Source of the DNA: Liolophura sinensis
Lineage: Eukaryota > Mollusca > Polyplacophora > Chitonida > Chitonidae
Reading direction: 5' to 3'
DNA: 64,000 nt
Assembly: GCF_032854445.1 (NCBI RefSeq)
Contig: NC_088301.1
Span: 34,643,187 to 34,707,186 of the forward strand
Shown here piece by piece: positions 26,460 through 38,873 of this stretch. How positions within the stretch are numbered: position 1 is the stretch's first letter; every line of letters starts with the position of its first letter. The notes under the pieces are model-generated. The model made no database searches and had not been told where the DNA came from. It worked only from the letters and a program-made list of their open reading frames with translations. The translations under genes and the position numbers were made by a program.

Positions 26460-28930
26460 TAGCATCTATTTGATGTTATAGGTTCTGTTGGCTTCACTGC
26501 TTCTAATGGAATAACATAGTCTAGAAGGAGTACTGTTTCTATTGGTTCGAATAATTCAACTTTCAACTGGCCTTATTTCTTGTATTGGCCTTACTGCTTC
26601 CACTGTTCTACAACTATATGCAGAAACTGTTAAGGAGTAATCCTCACCAGGCCCGATATTTCTCATCCACTAAACAGTATAATGATGATCTGCTGGCTTT
26701 AAACAATCCATATATAGCAAAGGCTGTGAAAGATATTTACCCACCTTCGCTGGATTTAAAGGAAACCAGAGACTCTTCAGATGGTACATCTTATCTGGAC
26801 CTATATTTGTACAAACTTTCCTTACTTGGACAGCAATATGCCGAAGGGTCCTCCATATGGCGTGTACACATCTCGCCTTGTAGCATTTGTTAGATCCAGT
26901 GTGTTGTGTGGCGATTTCAGTCAACGTCACGAGTTATTACTGCAAAAACCAGTGTGTCAAGGTTATTCCATCAAACGCCGTTACTCCGTTTCCTAAGTTT
27001 CACAATGAGTACAGTTCTCTTGTATGTAAATATGGACAGAGCCTCTAGAATCTGTGGAGCTCTGCTTCATGATTGTGTCATGATTGTGTAATTCCGCTTA
27101 ACCCGGGGCTTGAGGCGACATATTTATCGTGTTGAATTATATCGTCACGTTGGATATATGAACAGTTCCAAACAAAGCACAACTGAGATACATGAGATAC
27201 ACGATTTGAATACTGATTTCACTCTTTCGCATGCCCTGCGTCTTTCCTAAATCATTGAAAACTGTTGACCGTTTCTCTTTCCGTCATATTTTCCTACTTT
27301 ATATACTTTCTTAGTTCTTTGGTAATTTGTGTTAAACGTCGTTTTTTGGAATTGTCCTCGTGATTATTAACCCGTAACATCCTCATTGGTTGACGGCTGG
27401 TATAGGAATGTCTCTTTCGACGCATGGATCCACAGGTCTCGCTGCTTGTATTGGTCCTACTGCTTCCACTGGACTCGCTGCTTGTAGTGGCCCTACTGCT
27501 TCCACTGGTCTCGCTTCTTATATAGGTCCTCCTGCCTCCACTGGTCTCGTTGTTTGTATTGGCCCTACTACTTCCATTGGTCTCACTGCTTGCAGCGCCC
27601 CTACTGCTACCACTGGTCTCGCTTCTTATATAGGTCCTCCTGCTTCTAATGGTCTTGCTATTGTATTGGCTCTACTGCTTCCACTGGACTCGCTGCTGGT
27701 ATTGGCCCTACTGCTTCCACTGGTCTCGTTGCTCGTATTGGCCCTACTGCTTCCACTGGCCCCGCTGCTTGCATTGGCCCTACTGCCTCCAATGGTCCCG
27801 CTGCTTGTATTGGCCCTACTGCCTCCACTGGTCTCGTTGCTTGTATTGGCCCTACTACTTCCATTGGTCTCACTGCTTGCAGCGCCCCTACTGCTACCAC
27901 TGGTCTCGCTTCTTATATAGGTCCTCCTGCTTCTAATGGTCTTGCTATTGTATTGGCTCTACGGCTTCCACTGGACTCGCTGCTGGTATTGGCCCTACTG
28001 CTTCCACTGGGTTCGTTGCTTGTAATGGTCCTACTGCTTCCACTGGTCTCGCTGCTAACATCGTAACTTCTGCCTCCACTGGTCTCGCTTCTTATGTTGG
28101 CCTTACTGCTTCTGCTGTTCTCGCTGCTTGTATTGGCCGTACTGTCTCCAATGGTCCCGCTGCTTGTATTGGCAGTACTGCTTCCATTAGTCTCGCTGCT
28201 TGCAGTGGCCCTACTGCTACCATTGGTCTCGCTTCTTATATAGGTCCTCCTGCTTCTAATGGTCTTGCTATTGTATTGGCCCTACTGCTTCCATTGGGCT
28301 CGCTGCTGGTATTGGCCCTACTACTTCCACTGGACTCGCTGCTTGTAGTGGCCCTACTGCTTCCACTGGTCTCGCTTCTTATATAGGTCCTGCTTCTAAT
28401 GCTCTTGCTTTTGTATTGGGCCTACTGCTTCCACTGGTCTCGTTGCTCGTATTGGCCCTATTACTTCCACTGGTCCCGCTGCTTGTATTGACCCTACTGC
28501 TTTCACTGGACTCGCTGCTTGTATTGGCTCTACAGCTTCCACTGATCTCGCTGCTTGCATTGGCCCTATTGTTTCCATTGTATACTGTTTTTGTTGGTTC
28601 CAAAGCTTCAACTGCATGTGTGGGCCTTGCTGCATCAATTGATCTCAATGCTTCTGTTGCCTTTAATGGTCTCACAGCTCCAGACAGCTTTACTGCCTCT
28701 ACTTGTCTTAGTGTTCTAACTGCTCTAACTTCTTACATTCAGTCTCTGCTTACTGTTCTATTCCGCCTAACTGCTTCTGTTAGTCTAACTCTTCGTATCG
28801 ACCCCATGGCTTCCCTTGTTCTCACTGTTTCACATCCTTAGCTCTTGCTTCTCAGCCTGTTAATTCTCACTTCTTCTATTCATCTCAATGCTTTGGTCTT
28901 ACTGCCACTGTTGGTCTTCACTATTCCTAC
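26460..28930. repeat. 36-bp minisatellite, about 40 or more copies
   Basis: The unit is about ACTGCTTCCACTGGTCTCGC plus TGCTTGTATTGGCCCT. The core from about 27400 to 28600 is fairly uniform and both edges decay gradually. Degenerate units reappear at 26460-26620 beyond an inserted RT fragment. A variant block (CAGCGCCCCTACTGCTACCA, then a TATATAGGTCCTCCTGCTTC-type unit) recurs at about 27594, 27881 and 28204, showing higher-order duplication of 8-9 units. Because 36 is a multiple of three, frames stay open on both strands with 12-residue repeats (e.g. TASTGLAACIGP or GPIQATRPVEAV). No flanking exon joins them, so I do not call a protein. Confidence 0.85.
26620..27015 (+). mobile_element. Degenerate retroelement RT fragment inside the minisatellite
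   Basis: The first frame reads SSTKQYNDDLLALNNPYI, IYPPSLDLKETRDSSDGTSY and LDLYLY. After a small deletion a second frame reads NFPYLDSNMPKGPPYGVYTS. The order matches the RT family with a YIDDVLSLNN-type catalytic box, which is common in invertebrate genomes and which I take to be Penelope-like or related (from memory, not verified). The catalytic box is altered to YNDD and frames are broken. Minisatellite sequence lies on both sides. Confidence 0.65.
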
Positions 28931-29720
28931 AAAAAAGCCTATATATAGGCCTAGATTTAGCATTGCGGCAAGGGATGCGAATAATAATGACAAATTTAAA
29001 TACGAGGATTATGTAAATTTTAGGGCACACCCAAAAATCTATTGATAGACATCTCTTTGGTGACATACTGACTGATCCCTCTCAGTGTACCACATTTCGT
29101 TTTGACCAGGACATCCAGAGACTGAGAGGACACGCTATGGTAGATGTAGAGGAAGTACACACCCGGCACAGATATCCCTCCAAGAATCCTTTTAAACCCC
29201 TTTTTAAACTGCTAAGATTTTATTATATTAGATAAAAATCGATCTGATTGATCAGTGCTACCCTCACAGAACAAGGAAACACCCTTAATACAACAAACTA
29301 CCATTCTTTATGGGCTACAGTCCAACATCACATGAAATGTAGAAATAAATGAAGCCAAGAGGACATTAAAAGTAGGTTAAACTGAAAAATTTATTCAATA
29401 TCAATCCTATAGATTTCACTGACCACCCATCCTTTGGCAGTTCCTTTACAAGTATCATCATTTTAGGTGCAAGAATGTTTGAAAATCTAACTATGAACAT
29501 AGCCTAATTGTATCAGGATAACACTTTACCCGAGTTAATTACTTAGAACTGGATATCAAAATTTGGCAGAGGATAATTTATGCCAAGACATCTATAGGGC
29601 AACTGCCTAAAAGGTAATCAAATACAATAAATTCCATGGCAACCACTTGGTAGTTTATAATAATAAAAAAAAACACTGATTGACAATATCACTAATAGTT
29701 GTTTTATCTTTGGGAAGACT
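28931..29720. other. No supported gene; 3' flank of ATPAF1
   Basis: The right part is the 3' flank of ATPAF1 (minus). An AATAAA on the minus strand at 29395-29390, about 325 bp past the stop, is a candidate polyadenylation signal. On the plus strand, 29090-29215 reads FDQDIQRLRGHAMVDVEEVH in an open frame that looks protein-like, but I cannot assign it or connect it to other exons. Confidence 0.4.
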
Positions 29721-31598
29721 TCATGCAAAGAGCTCAACTTTCTGTCTGATTTTCTTGTATTCTTCTATCACGTCCATATGGTTGAAACTGGTAGGAGAAT
29801 TGTTGAAAGCTGCCAGTAGATGGCGTCTTTCGCCGGAGTCAGTTCCATAAAACAGTGCCATCTGTTTGACAAGGTTAACTGCTTCCATCTGATTCTGAAA
29901 GAAAAATGCAAATTCCTGCATAGTCTCATGAAATTAGCCTTGGTAACAAAAAGGTCACATTTAAAACTGAAAAAATTTTTTTAATGAATTTCCATTAACA
30001 GGACATTTTACTCTTATGAATAAAATGTCTGGAAAGAACTAATGCATCAACCACTTACATAAATTACTCTAAATGACCTAAAAATTTGTCCATGACTAAG
30101 CTGCTCATTTTTCAAGATTCTGGGAGTTTTAATGAGTTTAGAAAGGTGCTTTGAGAGGTGTTTGGATGGTAGAATGATATCCTAGTGTGAAAATGTATAT
30201 TTTAGCACCAAAAGTAATATCTCATGAGATTTATTTACCTCCAAAAATGCTCTTTTGTTGACGAAATTTTAGGTCACTTAGGTTGTACACATTTTAGTAA
30301 CTACAGTGACTATAGTCTCTAAGTAATTTATAAGCTTAACAAATGGTGACCAGTGTAAGTAGCCTGATCATAATACACACTAACAAAGAAATGATATAAT
30401 CCATTCATAAGAAACATAAAATCAGCTTGACATAACATTAAAATGTGGAATTATTTGTAATATTTTCCATATTTTCATATGATGTCAATTTTAACAAAAA
30501 TAGGGAACAGCTCATTCCTGCTTTGTTAAGGATGCTTGCCATTCAATTGTTATATCACCCAAAACACTGGTTCATTCTCATTCTCATAAAACCCATATCC
30601 CCTGTTCCCACTGTTGTAGTGGGAACAGGGGAACAAATCTCATGTAGCAAAGTCCATCAGAAACTTTCCACAGGTCTTTGGTTTACTCTGGTTTCCTCAA
30701 ACTATAAACCTGTCTGTCATTGTATAAGTGAAAAAATCTTGAAAATGGTATTAAAAAATCAAACAAATACATAAATAAAAAAAACTATGTTTAGCTAATC
30801 TATCCAGAAATTAACATTTCTTACATATTTTTACCATAACACATTTTTAGTGACACTTTGATTTACCAAGAATTTCTCATCAAATTTTCCTGCCATCAAA
30901 ACAATCCCTTTTGTGTCCTTAAAATCTGTGAAGTGAGCTATAGTTAATGATGCCTGTGCATTCTCCTTAAGCATCTGAAATAAACGGAAGCAGATGAAAT
31001 GAAAATAAAATATCTGAGAAACAATATAGTTTAGTTCATATAACACATTAGTGAAAAATTAACTATAGGAAATTTTATAGTTATTTAAGCGTGTAACCAG
31101 TATGTATGTATTAACAAGATTCATGAATACACAGTTAAAATATCTTACCAATGCTTCTAATCAAAATTAGAATGTTCCTTCCACGATAACCTAACAAAAT
31201 TAGTGCTCTTATTAAAGAAAAAAAAACATTTTGGATTATTAACTGTATGAATTTTACCACTCCCTTGTGGTGCTTTTTTTTTTTTTTTTTTTTTTGGCAA
31301 CAGTTTCAGGGGAAAGAACTCTGGAAGGGTTCAGATTATCAACGTAAGACATTATTTTTAAACTGAAATAAGATATAACAAAGGTAACACATTTAGCCAC
31401 ATTTTAATTCATTGGAGACGAAGATACATCTGTAAAACTGTATCATGAAATTCTCCAGTACATACCTGGAACATCTGCAACGATGTGAAGTAAACATTGT
31501 TTTCTGAAAACTGGGAGAGAATGAACTCATAGCCATCAGCTCGGGGCAAAGCATAGATAAACTGAAACAAAATTGAAATTAAAACACTACAGAGAACG

Positions 31599-31631
<33 letters not shown>

Positions 31632-34600
31632 GCTTATATGAGCAATTTAATTCTAATAGATGTAGTTTTTGTTTAATGTATAAAGAGAAAAACAAATCAT
31701 TTAAAAGACAATTTTGTAATTTGTTTAATTCAGAGTAATTCTTCAGCCGAAACAATTTTGAACTAAAACTCTCTACCTTATTGTTGCCAGGTTGCATTTC
31801 ACAGCTTGACACATGCTGGATAATTTGTACTTATCACTGTTTCCTGGATTAACACAAATAGAGGGGAAATCTCTCAAAACTACCAAATTTCCAACCAGAA
31901 CTCTTGCTTACAAAATTAAGTACATGTACATTTATTTTTTTTCTCCAAAATCTCCATGCACATATATACTTGTATATACACAAGAATCAATACCTGAAAT
32001 ATAACTAAGATTTTAGCAGAAACTCAACCAAAGAAAATCTTATTTCAAAGATTTTTTTTTTTTTTTTTGATTGGTGTTTTATGCTGTACTCAAGAATATT
32101 TCACTTATACGACGGCGGCCAGCATTATGGTGGGTGGAAACCGGGCAGAGCCCAGGGGAAACCCACGACCATCCGCAGGTTGCTGACAGACCTTCTCACG
32201 TACGGCCGGAGAGAAAGCCAGCATGAGCTGGACTTGAACTCACAGCGACCGCATTGGTGAGAGACTCCTGGGTCATTACGCTGCGCTAGCGCTTTAACCG
32301 ACTGAGCCACGGAGGCCCCTTATTTCAAAGAGTATGTGTATTTGTTAATGAAGTGTTTGATACCTGTATATAATATTTCCTACATACATTATCAGATAAT
32401 TATAAACTGGTATCCACTTACTGTTGGAAATTCTCCAGCATTTGACATCATTGCATCAAAATCAGATTTCTGTAAATTGAATAGAACAAAAGAAGTACAA
32501 AGGTCATCCTATAAAAAGAGAGAACTGCTTTACCTTAAAAAAATATCAGCAGAAAAAGTTATCAAAACAAAGAAGAGTCTCGAAAGGTGTAATTCACTAT
32601 GTGCATAAATTATTGGCTTTGGTTTGTAACAGAATACGTATTTATATATTCCTGGGGTAATCTCTGTATGTCTCACCTTAATAACAGAAAATACACCATC
32701 TTTATGCAAATGGTGTTGCTTCCAGATCTGAAATATATAACACAATTTTCATTATTTATTTATTTATTTTACACTGGTTCTTGGACACCTAAAATATTTT
32801 CCCTTATACCACAGATAGCTGTCAGATGTATGAGAGGATGAACTTCAGTAATTCAAAACAAGGTAAAAGTGACTGTAGGCACACATATGATTTCAAGCTC
32901 ATGTCAAGCTATGGAGCACCGGTGTGAATTACAAATCATGAAATGTAATATTAAACAGATCTGATGCAGATGATTAAGATAACACTTTTGAATAATACAG
33001 GTTACTTCTGCTACCATCATTCAGACATTCAAACTTTCACAGTGCTTTGATTATTGTTACATAATAATGCTTGAAAAAGTGTTTCCTTGTTGATTTTTCT
33101 TGTACTCACAGAAGTACTCTGCATTGGGCATTATACACATATAATTCTTATAGCAAATACACAGTCATGTTGGAGAGAAAGTCCATACTGTAAATTCCAG
33201 TTCTAGGTAAAATGAAGACACTCCACGATTGGCTGCCTGTAATGGTGACATAAAACTTCAAAAAATATACCTTTTAATTTTATTTATTTGATTGATGTTT
33301 ATGCCTTGCTCAAGAGTATTTCACTTATATGACTACAGCCAGCATTATGGTGGGAGGAAACCTGGCAGAGGCTTCTACATAATTTTAAATGCACATTTTT
33401 CCTTTAATAAATTTCTCTCACCTCTTCAACTTCTTCAGCAGACTTGTCTTGAACCATCTCCACTTTCATAATCTCATTAAGAGTCTGTTGTTTGTGAAAA
33501 CAAAATGACAACTAAAATCAACACAAAAAATAATTAAATGTCTCTGGTACCTGTAGGGTAATCAGACATCTATAAGCATCCACCAATGAATAAAAACACC
33601 AGCGGCTGGTTCCACAAAGAAATTTCTAATTTAAGTCAAAATTTAAAACATTGTCACAATGTTTAGTCTTCAGTAATGAAAGAAGAAATTTTAACACATT
33701 TGTCTTAAGATAACACTGATGAGGTGGTCAAACATAAATTTACAATTAAGGCTCCAAAACAAGCTCTAAAATCACATTTCAAACTTTGGACTTAAGTCAA
33801 AGCTGGCTTTGTGGAATAGGCCATTGAGCATTTGTTTATTTCATTAAGATTTTCCTCTATACTTTCATTCCATTTGAAAGTACGTTGAAATCAATATCTT
33901 CACTTTTTTTCCCTAAGAATTACACTGAAAGTCACCTTTTCAATGTTGTAATGAAATAATCAAATCTGTGCAGCATACTATTATATATCCAAAGTATTTC
34001 TAGCTCATTTATTACTGGCTATGGATAGGCAGTGTGCTCATTTCATTAAATTCATTAAGTGCTGCAGCCCCTGACTACCAAAATCACACCATGTTTTCCT
34101 CCTGAGCTCTGGTCACCATACATGTACATGTACTTAAAGTTATGCAATTGTTGGTGTGCCTAAGCACATTCAATATTGGGAAAATGAATTCTCGGTTGAT
34201 GATTTTCAGAACTGTAAGATTTACAGGTTTTCATCTAAACACTGGCTAAGGCTTCACCTTTGGGGGCCATGAACCTGTCTTCCCTGTAAGTGGTTTAGGG
34301 GGCTCTGAGAGCTCCTTTTTTCTGGATTCTTCAGCTTCTTTTAGCTTCTTCTCAAGTTCTTCCAGCTTCCTTTCATATTCTTCTGGATTTTCCCTGACAA
34401 AAAATGAACGATGTCTTATAGCACTTTTGATGGCCTAATTTTCAAGTAACAGACATTGCACTCCTTTGAATTATTTGATCAGTAAACTGATTGACTGTTG
34501 TTTAACACCATTTTTTGCAATAAGGGTCAGTTTCATCAGTGGAATAAACCAAAGTGTTCAGGGAAGACCACCAAAATCTAGCAAGTTATTAACTTTTCGA

Positions 34601-35653
34601 CATATTCAATGTGCAATGTAAAGATCTGCACTCCATATTGGTGATAACACACAAAAGTCCTCAGTGAACATGAGGCTTTGCAACAAGTGCTGCTGACAAC
34701 TTATTGTTACTAAATCCCCCATAAACAGAATCTATGAACAGTGGAATTCTGGGAATCTATGAACAGTGGAATTCTGAGAATCTATGAACAGTGGAATTCT
34801 GGGAATATATGAACAGTGGAAATCTGGGAATCTATGAACAGTGGAATTCTGGGAATCTATGAATAGTGGAATTCTGGGAATCTATGAACAGTAGATTTCT
34901 GGGAATCTATGAACAGGAGATTTCTAGGAATCTAAAAGTTCCCTGTCCAGGATTGAACCTGTACCTAATTGCCTTGCTGTTATAAGTCATGTACCTTACT
35001 CACTGAGCTAAATCCTGCACCTTGAATAATCTGAAGGAGTACATCCCACAAACTAATGCTTACTTTAATGAGTAAATATTAAGATGAAGACATTACTAAG
35101 ATTTATGTTCTCTTTCAATCCCTTGTTTTATATTTTTTCAATGAGTCACAATCTACATGTATATCTTTACACGAATATAGCCCTGACAACATAGCTTATA
35201 TTTTGTGGCTACTCTCATTACTAACTCGCTCAAGAAATTAAGTATTTTAATATAGCAGACTTTTTTTCCCCTGCATACCATATTTTGACGTCATAAATGT
35301 GCATATATTATCAGAAAGATGAAAGCATGGTTGAATCTCAAGTAAACATATCATACTGTGCACCTTGCACCAAAAGTAAGTTTTACATACTTAGCAAGGT
35401 CTTTGAGCTTCTCACTGTATTTGGCAAAGTACGGATTTTTTGTGACATCAAATTCCTTGTCTTTCTGAAACTGCTGCAGAAATGCTGCAGTTGTGGAAAG
35501 TTCCTGTTTCCACGATGACTGAGGTAGAGACATCAGGTGGGGACGGTGTGATCTTGTTACAGTGAGAAAGCAGAAGTGTTTATTCTGGGCTCGTTGCAAA
35601 CACTGGTTACAGTGAACCTGGAACAAACCCTTCTGCAAGTTTCCATAAATGAT
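29721..35653 (-). CDS. ATPAF1: ATP synthase mitochondrial F1 complex assembly factor 1 (5' exon missing)
   Basis: The family (yeast Atp11) is a mitochondrial matrix chaperone that binds the F1 beta subunit during F1-ATPase assembly. Eight exons: 35653-35391, 34393-34258, 33484-33422, 32727-32677, 32469-32422, 31561-31466, 30974-30867, 29894-29721 (TGA). All have GT-AG borders and matching phases, giving 312 residues. Landmarks in order: NPYFAKYSEKLKDLAK, a Lys/Glu-rich coiled segment (EERKKEL-like), LNEIMKVEMVQDKSAEEVEE, IWKQHH, FIYALPRADGYEFILSQF, HFTDFKDTKGIVLMAGKFDE and a C-terminal helix region. These line up with vertebrate ATPAF1 as I remember it. The first listed exon has no in-frame ATG before the conserved part, so an upstream exon with the start and most of the targeting peptide lies to the right, not identified. 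The residues before LPQSSWKQ are basic and fit a mitochondrial presequence. Confidence 0.9.
30599..30631. repeat. Perfect 14-bp hairpin
   Basis: CCCCTGTTCCCACT, a 5-base loop GTTGT, then AGTGGGAACAGGGG. The arms match perfectly. It lies in the last intron of ATPAF1, beside a degenerate SINE tail. Confidence 0.9.
30665..30785 (+). mobile_element. Degenerate SINE family 1 tail
   Basis: GGTTTACTCTGGTTTCCTCA, then ATTGTATAAGTGAAAAAATC and an ATTAAAAAATCAAACAAATAC end follow the layout of the family 1 tail, but with many substitutions. Confidence 0.5.
31600..31626. repeat. (TA)n microsatellite
   Basis: A TA run of about 27 bp in an ATPAF1 intron. A run of about 22 T lies nearby at 31274-31295. 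Confidence 0.9.
32050..32320 (-). mobile_element. SINE family 1 (full length, best copy)
   Basis: On the minus strand the head GCCTCCGTGGCTCAGTCGGT with TAAAGCGCTAGC, a class II tRNA-like variable region and B box GAGTTCAAGTCC are followed by CGTACGTGAGAAGGTCTGTC, CCCACCATAATGCTGGCCGC, CTTGAGTACAGCATAAAACA and a poly-A (T on plus) end. It lies in an ATPAF1 intron and is the reference copy for the fragments elsewhere. Confidence 0.9.
33278..33378 (-). mobile_element. SINE family 1, 3'-tail fragment
   Basis: Reverse-strand tail: ATTTGATTGATGTTTATGCC, then CAGCCAGCATTATGGTGGGA on plus. Head and central parts are absent. Located in an ATPAF1 intron. Confidence 0.75.
34728..34935. repeat. 25-bp minisatellite, about 8 copies
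   Basis: The unit is GAATCTATGAACAGTGGAAT plus TCTGG. Most copies differ at one to three positions; the last two diverge more. It sits in the largest ATPAF1 intron and directly abuts a tRNA-like segment. Confidence 0.95.
34936..35022 (-). mobile_element. tRNA-like SINE head or tRNA pseudogene
   Basis: On the minus strand, GGATTTAGCTCAGTGAGTAA resembles an A box and GGTTCAATCCTGGACAGG a B box. The spacing is roughly tRNA-like, but the acceptor and anticodon stems do not pair well. I treat it as SINE-derived. Confidence 0.5.
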
Positions 35654-38600
35654 CTGTAAAACCAGAAATATAAACTTTAAATTGGATTTGGGCATACTTC
35701 TTGATTGCTTACAACATGTATCACACTGGTCCGTCCAGATGGATTTGGTGTACTATTTTTGACTAACCAATGTTACGTTTTAGATAATGGCCTCGTTGCC
35801 TATAGATATTCGGACTATCTCTCTTTGCAAATAGCTCTCCGCTGTCCAGCGGGGAGTACAGTCCGGCACAAAGTCTGGTTCCCCCAAACGTATTCTGAAT
35901 AACTTGAAATGACAAAGCTATCTGCCTTACTAGTGGTCATTTAAATATATTAACACAGTCGCAGTTTGGGATGTCTATCATGGCATATGACAGGGTTAAT
36001 CCTTGTGACATCCCAACGCTAGGATTTGAGGTCACAATGTACAGCCCAATCTACTAAGCCAGATAAATTAAGCCCTGGTACAGGCTGGTCAGGTTGAGAA
36101 AAATATATATATATAATATAACATAATGATTTTGATTTTACTCTTCAGGCCTTCATGTTTTAGAACTACTTGTGTACTTGATGGTGGTTTAGTACACTCT
36201 ACAGATAGTTGTGGACAGGTCCCCTGTCGGAAATGAAAAATTATTCCAAACCCCTGATTTATACTGCGCCCCACTGGGAATTTCATGGTTAGATCCGTCA
36301 GGAAACTTTTAGACACTTTTGTTTGACACCATGTAGTTGGTTTATATGAAAGTCAAACAGTACGGGTCGCTTTATTGGCCATGATTCTGGTACAGATCAT
36401 TTGAATGGCCACGATGCTGACTGATAGCCGATGATAGCAAGTGTTGCATAAATGAGCCTACTTGTGCCTTCACAACTCTAGAGGTAAACCCGACATGGTT
36501 TCATACATTGGATAGAAGATTACAAGTTTGTAATTTATTTACAATTTTATGAAGTCTGTTTACTCAGAATAAATCATTTTTTTAAACGAAACATATCGTG
36601 ACACCACTTTTGCCGTATCGTGTATAGTAATGTTGGGCAAGGAATCGCTATTATGAACTGGTCCAAAATCTGTACTATGTAAGGAACATTTATATATGCT
36701 AGCGAATACGCGAGTGACTTGCGGGAAAAGATCGTTGCCGTATTTGGGCAATTTTCACACCGTAACTCTCACAAATGCACGGCTCGAAATAAGAGTTGCC
36801 CAACTCCGAAACTAACTTGGTCCCCGACGTACATCATTTGCAGCAAGAATAACTGCATGCATGTACCGCCTCAGGTAATCTCAGAAATTGTTAACAACAG
36901 ATCTCAACGTTTAATTTAACTTAAACACAGGTATGACATATCACAATCAAGTCACTGTGACACTACCACTGACGGACTGACTAATGATTTGAAGTTGTGC
37001 TCTCTTTGATAAACATACAAGTAGTTTTGCTACATATTTTAATTCGCCGTCTCCTAGTGTCAATCAATATCAACAGATAGTTACCCTAAATTGTCGCATT
37101 TCAAATCCTCTGACTTCCCCACATGTGGACTTGTTTTCACCGCAACATGGTGAGCATCATTACCCACACAGGTCATTCCGAGTTTCACCCACTCGTACGT
37201 TTACCCAAGTAAGCTAGCAGACTGTATAAAATGTACGAGTTATCTCATTCGTTGACACCGCTGTGCGGAGAATGATGACCATAACTAGCAGACGATTTAT
37301 TTTTTCACATGTTTTTGTGCACGTCTTCTGCACATTTGTGCATATTCACATTGTGAGCTGCCTCATGGGTGCAACTGCACATAGATTGATTATTGAACAC
37401 AGGCGTAATGGATGTGTCTTACAGTGTGGCAGTTTTAGTTTATGGATTCAAGTTTAAACGAAAGCAGGTGTTGTACTATACCAACGTGTCTTCTTTTCAC
37501 TGCATGAACTGACTCTTAATTTATTGCCATGTGCAGATCAAAAAAGTACAGCAGCCTACATGTAGGCCTAGCAGTGTAGGCCTAGCAGTGTAACCCTGTA
37601 CTAATTTTTGTGGAATACCTAAGAATACTTTCTACATATATGCAACTGTCGTCAACTATCTCTAGGCTGACGTACCGGATGTATATATAGAGTGTAGTTC
37701 CAGACACATGTTCAAGACTATGCATCTTCATAGTGTTGTTGTATAGTTCAAGATAAAACTGACCTTGGATAGTTCATAAATTGTTAGTAAAAAATTTTGC
37801 ATAATGTTTAGGAGCCCCATTGTTTGAATGTTTTAAAAAATATACAGTCTTCTGACTTGTCTAAAGCAGATTGTGATTGCTATAGCATGCATATATGTGT
37901 GTAGTATCGTCTGGCAGAGAGAAACCCTGTGGAGACAATCACAGCTCTCTTCGGAGGCCCTTAATAGCATAGACCCATTTTACAGTATTCTTTAATTCTG
38001 TGTTTTCAGGTAAGAAATCCTGTTGACATGTAAGTAAACAACTGGTTGGTGCAGCGTGACTGGATAGATATAGATTGTCGGGTGGCCCAGTATCTAATCA
38101 TTATGGAGTTTCGCCAATAATAGACATCATACCATTACATGCATACTTTATGCATTATGAATTATTTGGATTACTTCCATTCTTCTACAGCGAAGTTACA
38201 TATGAGATGTACAAAACTTGGACTCTACACAAAACAAATCATAACTACTCTAACAACTGATAGGACAACTCTCATAAGTTTAAAACAGTCACAGTCTTTT
38301 AAAAACATCCTCTTTTCAGTCCTAATTCATTAGTGTTAAGAGATGAGACTTTCAACAGCATTTAAACTCAAGTTTAGAAACCTATACTTTGGAGAACCTG
38401 TAACATTTTATTTTGTTTTGTTTTATTTATATGTAAATATGTTTACTTGAGGTTTATAGAATGTGTCAGCGTAAGTGGTTTAGTATAATCATGTAAGGAT
38501 GCATAGTATAAAGTGGGAGACAAATTAATTTGTTTAATTTCACCTTATTTGAATACATATTAATGTATTAAGGGAAAGAATATATATATACAACTGTACA

Positions 38601-38763
38601 ACTGTATAGTACAGATCCGTAAAAGTGAAATTGTAAATAGAAAAAAAAGTAACACCAAAACTTTCACATTTTCAGTCACATGTTTTTTTTAAGAGTCATT
38701 TGCACGACCTAGAAAAGATCCCATGTGCACAACTTAAAAAAAGCCTTGATAGCACAAGGCAAT
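35654..38763. other. Upstream region of ATPAF1; no supported gene
   Basis: The missing ATPAF1 first exon and promoter are probably here. CpG-containing sequence at about 36.70-36.85 kb is a possible site, but I could not place a start codon in the right phase with a donor. Short open frames on both strands show no domain. Confidence 0.4.
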
Positions 38764-38764
38764 T

Positions 38765-38873
38765 GACCAATAGAAATGCACCATTATGTTGTGCGCACTA
38801 GTTAACAAAGATCTCATGCACACAACTTAACAAAGATCTTGTTCGCCAACATAATTGTGCATTTCTATTGGTC
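38765..38873. repeat. Inverted repeat, 27-bp arms with CCAAT-like cores
   Basis: Arm 38765-38791 (GACCAATAGAAATGCACC...) is the reverse complement of arm 38847-38873 with one mismatch. The 55-bp spacer holds direct repeats of CACAACTTAACAAAGATCT type. It could be a small MITE-like element or a structured non-coding site. Confidence 0.8.

Noticed and set aside
27390-28841. Long open frames that look like 12-residue repeat proteins on both strands
   Set aside because: They follow from a 36-bp minisatellite whose length is a multiple of three. No frame continues into a credible exon.
29040-29220. Protein-like plus-strand stretch with FDQDIQRLRGHAMVDVEEVH
   Set aside because: Open but short, with an unknown family and no neighbouring exons in phase; left unannotated as a gene.
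34936-35022. Possible tRNA gene on the minus strand
   Set aside because: Boxes are present but the stems pair poorly; more likely a SINE head or pseudogene.
36089-36751. Minus-strand open frames as the ATPAF1 first exon
   Set aside because: One frame lacks an ATG, and neither shows a presequence joined by a donor in the phase needed for the exon at 35653.
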